Source: an uncultured Prevotella sp. (GTDB taxonomy: Bacteria > Bacteroidota > Bacteroidia > Bacteroidales > Bacteroidaceae). Taken from it: a stretch of DNA of 64,000 bases. The stretch is from positions 32,921-96,920 of the forward strand of contig CAMHLV010000003.1 in assembly GCA_946186115.1 (NCBI GenBank), written 5' to 3'. Positions 59,447 to 64,000 of the stretch are shown here, in pieces (position 1 is the stretch's first letter; every line of letters begins with the position of its first letter). The translations under genes and the position numbers were made by a program. Under the pieces are notes generated by a model that was not told the origin of the DNA, made no database searches, and saw only the letters and a program-made list of their open reading frames with translations.

Positions 59447-62260
59447 TCAAATGCCTGTTTTTGCATGTTTCATGGTTGTTTCATTTTGTTTCATTTCTGC
59501 ATACTCTGTAGGTGTCATGCCAAAGTGTTTCTTGAAAACAGTAGAAAAGTGGGCCTGATTGTTGAATCCAACAGAGTATGCCACCTGGGTGATATTTATC
59601 TTCTTATTGCCTATCAGGCGTGCTGCCTGTTCTAGTCTGACATTGCGGATAAACTCACTGGTAGAGAGACCAGTCATCTCCTTCATCTTGCGGTGCAGCT
59701 GGGCCCTGCTGATACCTACGCTCTTGGTGAGCGACTCTACGCCGAAGTCGGTATTCGACAGGTTTTCGTTGACGCTCTTTAGCACCCTCTCCATCAGGGC
59801 ATCGTTGTTGTCCTTCACTCTGACAGCCTTTATCTCTCCACCCTCTTCTGATGAACCGAAGACTTTTCCGCGCAGCCATTTCATGTTCTGCTTAAGGTCG
59901 CTGATAATTAGGTGTAGCCGTTTTTCGGCCAGATAGCGTCGCCAACTGAAGGCAAACATGGCTCCGAATGCTGCCACGATGAGAAAGTAGAGGGCATAGG
60001 CCCATGGGGTTTTATACCAGGGTTTCTGGATAGTGATGGTGATGGTATTCGTCGTTTCCGATATAGCACTGCCCGCTTTGGCCTTTATCTCAATGGTGTA
60101 TCGTCCGGGTTGCAACTGGTTGAACACCAACTGGTTGTTGCCTTCATTGGTTTGCATCCATCTGCCCTGATGGTTTAGGCGATACAGGAAGACAATATTC
60201 TCGGCGTTGTGATAGTCGAGCAGCGAGAACTCCAGGGTGAATGAATTGTCGGAGTAGGGTAGCTCGAATTGGTGTTGCAGGGGGTTGAGGGTCTTGCCGC
60301 TGGCAGTAATGCGCGTGAGGAATGTAGGCCCAAGCAGTTGTCTGTTGCTGCTCACTTGATGAGGGTGGAATGTCACCAGTCCGTCGGCTATGCCAAAACT
60401 TATACGGTCGTCGCTGTGGTGTATTATTGCGCCGAGCACATATTCATCGGTTATCAGAGCGTTGCCTGCGATGTGGCCAGTCAGTCGGCCTTGCTTCTCG
60501 TTGTATTGCCAGATACCCATTGTGGTGGATATCCAGATGTCGCCATTCTTGTCGGCGGCCATGGCACATATCATTTTGTCGTGCAGCGGTTCGGTGCCTG
60601 CCACTTCGCTTGTCTTGTTTTTCTTCCTGTCGTAACGGTAGAGTCCGCTCTCGGTACCTATCAGGATGTCGCCGCCTGCCGTTTCACACGTGGTATAGCA
60701 CTGCTTGCCCTCCAGCAGCGTGTTCCATCCGAGGCTGTTGAACACATATCCATCGGTAAGCATCATCGACAGGCCGTTGGTAGTGCATATCCACAGCACA
60801 CCATGCGAGTCGAACATAAGTGCCTTTATCCAATCGTTGCACAGATATCCGCCCTTCCGGCCTGTTTGTTGCATGCTGAGCAACACACCTTGTCTGGCGT
60901 CTGGGTCGTAGGCATACAGTCCGCTTCCGAAGGTGCTGATATACAGCCGTCCGTCGGCATCCTCGGCCAGGCAGTTAAGTCCGCGTCCTTCCAGGGTAAG
61001 CTCTGGGCTGGCATTGCCTGTGGATGGGTCGTAGCGGTATAGCACGTTCTCGGCCGTGAGCCAATAGCGACCTGTCTTGCTGCGGCAGATGAGGCGTGTG
61101 CCCTTTGGCGATTGTGGATGCGAGGTGACGCGCCCCATGCTGTCGAAATGATATACCCCGCTGTTCTGCACCGTACACCAGGTACCACCGCTGCCGTCGG
61201 GTGTTATTGACGATACTCCGCTGCCCGTCAGGTAGTGCTGTTGCGACAGACTATATATATAAAAAGGTGACTGCTGTTTCGACATCACCATCAACCCCTT
61301 GGAATAGCAGGCCGCCCACAGGTTCTGGTCTTTGTCTTCCATCACGTCAACTACGTTGGCGGTATTCAGGTCCATATCAGCATTGTCGCTCACCATGGCC
61401 GTCAGCTGTTGCCTCCCTTTGGATATCTTCATAAGTCCGCTGCCCGATGTGGCTAAATAGATGTTGCCTTCTCTGTCGATCGTGGCATCCTGTATGCTTA
61501 CGTTGTCGGCGAGTGCCGACAGGTCGAAGCCGGCATCACCGATGCTCTCCGTCTGATAGTCGAATGCCAGGATACCATTCATGCAGACTATGAGCAGCCT
61601 CTTACTGTATTCCAAGAATTTCACGGGTTGACCGCATGACGACTCGTAGTCGCGTGTGGCCACTTGACGGCTGCCCTGCTCAACGAAACGGGTAAACGTC
61701 GCTACATGGCTGCTGCGCCACAGGCGTCCCTCGCGGTCAATATGCATACAGTAGTAGAATCTGTCGATGTTGCGACGGTTGTAGCTGCCTTCGTAGTGTA
61801 TTGGGGTGTCGTTGTGTTGCGAGTAGAGGCCGTATCCTGCTGTACCAATAAGCAGTCGGCCGTCGCGGTGTTCGGTCAGCGCATTTATTCGTGGCGTCCT
61901 GTTGTCGGGGAATGTGTATCTGTGGAAAAGGTCTCTCTCATAATCGTAGCGCACCAGTCCCTTTGAGCACCCCACCCATAGCTGTCCTTGATGGTCGATG
62001 AACAGCGACGAAATCTCATTGCCATTGATGGTGGTAGTGTCTGTCCTGCTGTGAAAGTATGAGGTGTAGCGGTATCCGTCAAACTTGTTCAGTCCGTACT
62101 CCGTGCCAATCCAGATATAGCCATACCTGTCTTGACATACACAGGTAATGAGTCCGCTCGACAGCTTGTCGGCAGTGTATAGATGTCCTGTTTCAGCGCT
62201 ACACCATATAGAGTTGATGAGGCTGAACAACAGGATGCTGAGTCTCAAAAATCGTATCAT
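59447..62260 (-). CDS. Membrane propeller/AraC regulator without kinase (xylan locus)
   Basis: 937 aa. Signal peptide/first helix (FLRLSILLFSLINSIWCSAE), two-component-regulator propeller repeats (DRYGYIWIGTEYGLNKFDG, DHQGQLWVGCSKGLVRYD, NGDIWISTTMGIWQYNE) filling about 30-640, Y_Y_Y domain (about 690-760, RYTIEIKAKAG), transmembrane helix (WAYALYFLIVAAFGAMFAF), about 60-residue linker and C-terminal AraC/HTH_18 (GISRAQLHRKMKEMTGLSTSEF). A standard hybrid regulator would have HisKA, HATPase and receiver in the linker; none is there. It lies next to the xylan operon, which it probably controls by sensing xylo-oligosaccharides. Confidence 0.9.
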   Translation of the reverse strand: MIRFLRLSILLFSLINSIWCSAETGHLYTADKLSSGLITCVCQDRYGYIWIGTEYGLNKFDGYRYTSYFHSRTDTTTINGNEISSLFIDHQGQLWVGCSKGLVRYDYERDLFHRYTFPDNRTPRINALTEHRDGRLLIGTAGYGLYSQHNDTPIHYEGSYNRRNIDRFYYCMHIDREGRLWRSSHVATFTRFVEQGSRQVATRDYESSCGQPVKFLEYSKRLLIVCMNGILAFDYQTESIGDAGFDLSALADNVSIQDATIDREGNIYLATSGSGLMKISKGRQQLTAMVSDNADMDLNTANVVDVMEDKDQNLWAACYSKGLMVMSKQQSPFYIYSLSQQHYLTGSGVSSITPDGSGGTWCTVQNSGVYHFDSMGRVTSHPQSPKGTRLICRSKTGRYWLTAENVLYRYDPSTGNASPELTLEGRGLNCLAEDADGRLYISTFGSGLYAYDPDARQGVLLSMQQTGRKGGYLCNDWIKALMFDSHGVLWICTTNGLSMMLTDGYVFNSLGWNTLLEGKQCYTTCETAGGDILIGTESGLYRYDRKKNKTSEVAGTEPLHDKMICAMAADKNGDIWISTTMGIWQYNEKQGRLTGHIAGNALITDEYVLGAIIHHSDDRISFGIADGLVTFHPHQVSSNRQLLGPTFLTRITASGKTLNPLQHQFELPYSDNSFTLEFSLLDYHNAENIVFLYRLNHQGRWMQTNEGNNQLVFNQLQPGRYTIEIKAKAGSAISETTNTITITIQKPWYKTPWAYALYFLIVAAFGAMFAFSWRRYLAEKRLHLIISDLKQNMKWLRGKVFGSSEEGGEIKAVRVKDNNDALMERVLKSVNENLSNTDFGVESLTKSVGISRAQLHRKMKEMTGLSTSEFIRNVRLEQAARLIGNKKINITQVAYSVGFNNQAHFSTVFKKHFGMTPTEYAEMKQNETTMKHAKTGI

Positions 62261-62278
62261 ATCATTTAGTAGTGGTGG

Positions 62279-62286
62279 CAAAGGTA
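62279..62286 (-). promoter_or_regulatory. -7 promoter motif for the xylan regulator
   Basis: CAAAGGTA on plus (TACCTTTG on minus), 18 bp upstream of the Met at 62260, thereby excluding the upstream start at 62281. Confidence 0.55.
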
Positions 62287-62332
62287 CAAAATAATAATTA
62301 AAAGTGAAGAGTTAAGAGTGAATTATTTGGTA

Positions 62333-62378
62333 CCGCCCAAATAAAAATTTTCAATTTTCCATTATCAATTCTCATTTA
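62333..62378. repeat. AT-rich iteration upstream of the CoA-transferase
   Basis: TTTTCAATTTTCCATTATCAATT. A second short iteration (AAATCGTAAATAGTAAATCGT, 62536-62564) directly precedes the next start. The 62287-62494 gap contains no gene. Confidence 0.5.
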
Positions 62379-62494
62379 CTATGCGTAATTTTGCTGTTGA
62401 GTAATTAGAAACTATTTAATACAATGAATATAATCAGGCTTTGGACAATCGGCAGATAAGAATTTGCTGCTCGCTTGAAAAAACTCAAATAATA

Positions 62495-62526
62495 TTTGGC
62501 TTTTTGCTCGCTTAATCGTACCTTTG
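62495..62526 (+). promoter_or_regulatory. Complete -33/-7 promoter for the CoA-transferase
   Basis: TTTG (62495-62498) and TACCTTTG (62519-62526), spacer 20 bp. Confidence 0.75.
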
Positions 62527-62564
62527 CATCCAAATAATAAATCGTAAATAGTAAATCGTAAATC

Positions 62565-64000
62565 ATGTATGCACGTATGACCGCTGCTGAGGCAGCAGCA
62601 TTGATCAAGAATGGCGACCAGATCGCCATGAGTGGTTTCACACCAGCCGGTGTGGCCAAGGCAACAACCAAGGAGCTGGCCAAGATTGCCGTTGCCGAGC
62701 ATGAGGCAGGCCGCGAATTTAAGGTAGCTATCTTCACTGGAGCATCTACCGGACAGTCCACCGATGGTGATCTGGCTAATGCACAGGCCATCAAGTACCG
62801 CGCCCCCTACACCACCAACCCCGATTTCCGCAAGCATGTCAATCTGGGTGAGATTCCCTACAACGACCTCCACCTGAGCCACATGGCACAGGAGCTGCGC
62901 TACGGTTTCTATGGTGACTTGGACTGGGCCATCCTTGAGGTGTGTGATATCGAGGATGCTGGCAACGACTATCACGTCTATCTTACTGCCGCCGGTGGCA
63001 TCTCGCCCACAGCAGCACGCCTGGCCAAGAAGGTTATCCTCGAGCTCAACTCGTTCCATAACCCCAATGCCAAGTTCATCCACGACGTATATGAGCCGCT
63101 CGATCCCCCTTACCGCAAGGCCATACCCATCGAGCATCCCAGCGACCGCATCGGTAAGCCCTACGTCTCGATTCCCAAAGACAAGGTGGTGGGTGTAGTA
63201 GAGTGTAATATCCCCGACGAGGCCCGTGCCTTCAAAGACAGCGACCCCGTCACCGATAAGATAGGATTCCTTACAGCCGAGTTCCTTGTTGAGGAGATGC
63301 ACAAGGGACGTATCCCCCGTGAGTTCCTGCCTCTGCAGAGCGGTGTGGGTTCAACAGCCAACGCCATCCTCGGCGCACTGGGTGCCGACAAGCACGTGCC
63401 CGACTTCAATATCTATACCGAGGTTATCCAGAACTCAGTTATCGAGATGATGCTCAATGGTCGTGTCAAAGACGCTTCTGCCTGCTCGCTGACTGTTTCT
63501 AACGATTGTCTGATGCAGGTTTACGACAATATGGACTACTTTAAGAACCACCTGACACTGCGCCAGAGCGAAATCAGCAACTCACCTGAGATCATTCGCC
63601 GATTAGGAGTTATCGCCATCAATACCGCCATCGAGGCCGACCTCTACGGCAATGTCAACTCTACCCACATCAGCGGCACAAAGATGATGAACGGTATCGG
63701 TGGTTCGGGCGACTTCATCCGCAATGCCTACCTCTCTATCTTCACCTGTCCGTCAGTGGCCAAGGGTGGTGTCATCTCGTCAATCGTTCCTTTTGTAAGC
63801 CATCAGGACTCTTCAGAGCACGACGTCAACATCATCGTTACCGAACAGGGTGTTGCCGACCTGCGTGGCAAGTCGCCTGCACAGCGTGCCGAGTGCATTA
63901 TTGAGAATTGTGCTCACCCCGACTACAAGCAGCTGCTGTGGGACTACCTGAAGATTTCGAAGATGGGTCAGACCCGTCACAACCTGACTGCCGCCTTCGC
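62565..64000 (+). CDS. Acetyl-CoA hydrolase/succinyl-CoA:acetate CoA-transferase, 3' truncated
   Basis: Open from ATG at 62565 past the window end (478 codons seen). Cat1/AarC-like family: an N-terminal lobe (NGDQIAMSGFTPAG, FTGASTG), catalytic Glu in IYTEVIQNSVIEMML, CoA-binding QSGVGSTANAILGAL, and GIGGSGDFIRNAYLSIF, then VVTEQGVADLRG-like IIVTEQGVADLRGKSP. It likely moves CoA between succinyl-CoA/acetyl-CoA and acetate/succinate, part of the fermentation to succinate, propionate and acetate. Its own promoter lies just upstream; strong codon bias suggests high expression. Hydrolase activity is the alternative. Confidence 0.93.
   Translation, partial: MYARMTAAEAAALIKNGDQIAMSGFTPAGVAKATTKELAKIAVAEHEAGREFKVAIFTGASTGQSTDGDLANAQAIKYRAPYTTNPDFRKHVNLGEIPYNDLHLSHMAQELRYGFYGDLDWAILEVCDIEDAGNDYHVYLTAAGGISPTAARLAKKVILELNSFHNPNAKFIHDVYEPLDPPYRKAIPIEHPSDRIGKPYVSIPKDKVVGVVECNIPDEARAFKDSDPVTDKIGFLTAEFLVEEMHKGRIPREFLPLQSGVGSTANAILGALGADKHVPDFNIYTEVIQNSVIEMMLNGRVKDASACSLTVSNDCLMQVYDNMDYFKNHLTLRQSEISNSPEIIRRLGVIAINTAIEADLYGNVNSTHISGTKMMNGIGGSGDFIRNAYLSIFTCPSVAKGGVISSIVPFVSHQDSSEHDVNIIVTEQGVADLRGKSPAQRAECIIENCAHPDYKQLLWDYLKISKMGQTRHNLTAAF

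Overview
The window comes from a Bacteroidota chromosome, most likely Prevotella/Segatella or a close relative. Evidence: two SusC/SusD polysaccharide utilisation loci (PULs), propeller/Y_Y_Y/AraC membrane regulators, the family-type -7 promoter motif TAnnTTTG upstream of many genes, few Shine-Dalgarno sequences, a DUF2851 protein, the NifU-like/GGGtGRT pair, and SusC/SusD/SGBP/GH10 gene order like that of Prevotella xylan loci. No rRNA or tRNA gene, CRISPR array, prophage or intact insertion sequence was seen.

Layout. 1-675: 3' end of a membrane AraC-type regulator. 703-2757: tandem AAA+ ATPase with a long structured leader. 3406-6613: upp and pnp. 6829-9665 (+): DUF2851, thioesterase, dprA. 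9671-12439 (-): prfB, an unlisted 47-residue membrane protein, a CYTH enzyme and a helix-hairpin-helix protein. 12500-14721: frameshifted four-helix-bundle gene and acyl-CoA synthetase. 14867-18779: M20 deacetylase, beta-barrel protein, HepT/MntA toxin-antitoxin pair, HAD phosphatase. 18881-23629 (-): dut, TPR protein, DUF4292 lipoprotein and EnvC-like protein, probably one envelope operon. 23730-27765: hydroxyacid dehydrogenase, a scar of broken genes between two ~95-bp direct repeats, DUF2795 protein, cobalamin adenosyltransferase.

27903-42884 is a pectin locus: SusD, SusC, a DUF4957/DUF5123-type surface protein and an exported isomerase-like protein, then (past dusB) a multidomain CE8 pectinesterase and a CE12-type acetylesterase. 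43107-46225 holds a DUF4369 thioredoxin-fold lipoprotein lacking CxxC and the NifU-like/GGGtGRT pair. 46343-50376 holds a Dabb protein and a heterodimeric ABC exporter. 50490-59383 is a xylan locus (GH10 xylanase with two inserted carbohydrate-binding modules, surface binding protein, SusD, SusC), with its likely regulator at 59447-62260. The window ends in a succinyl-CoA:acetate-type CoA-transferase.

The two glycan loci fit a plant cell-wall degrader: surface lipoproteins bind and cut pectin or xylan, SusCD imports oligosaccharides, and membrane-bound propeller regulators sense them. Both regulators seen here go from transmembrane helix to AraC domain with no histidine kinase or receiver. 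The other recurrent theme is short AT-rich intergenic iterations (AATTGAAA-, AATTAGGA- or GAGGAATGA-like) that in several places run into coding sequence and form a signal peptide, a transmembrane stretch or an apparent N-terminal extension; a separate GC-rich repeat supplies a C-terminus.
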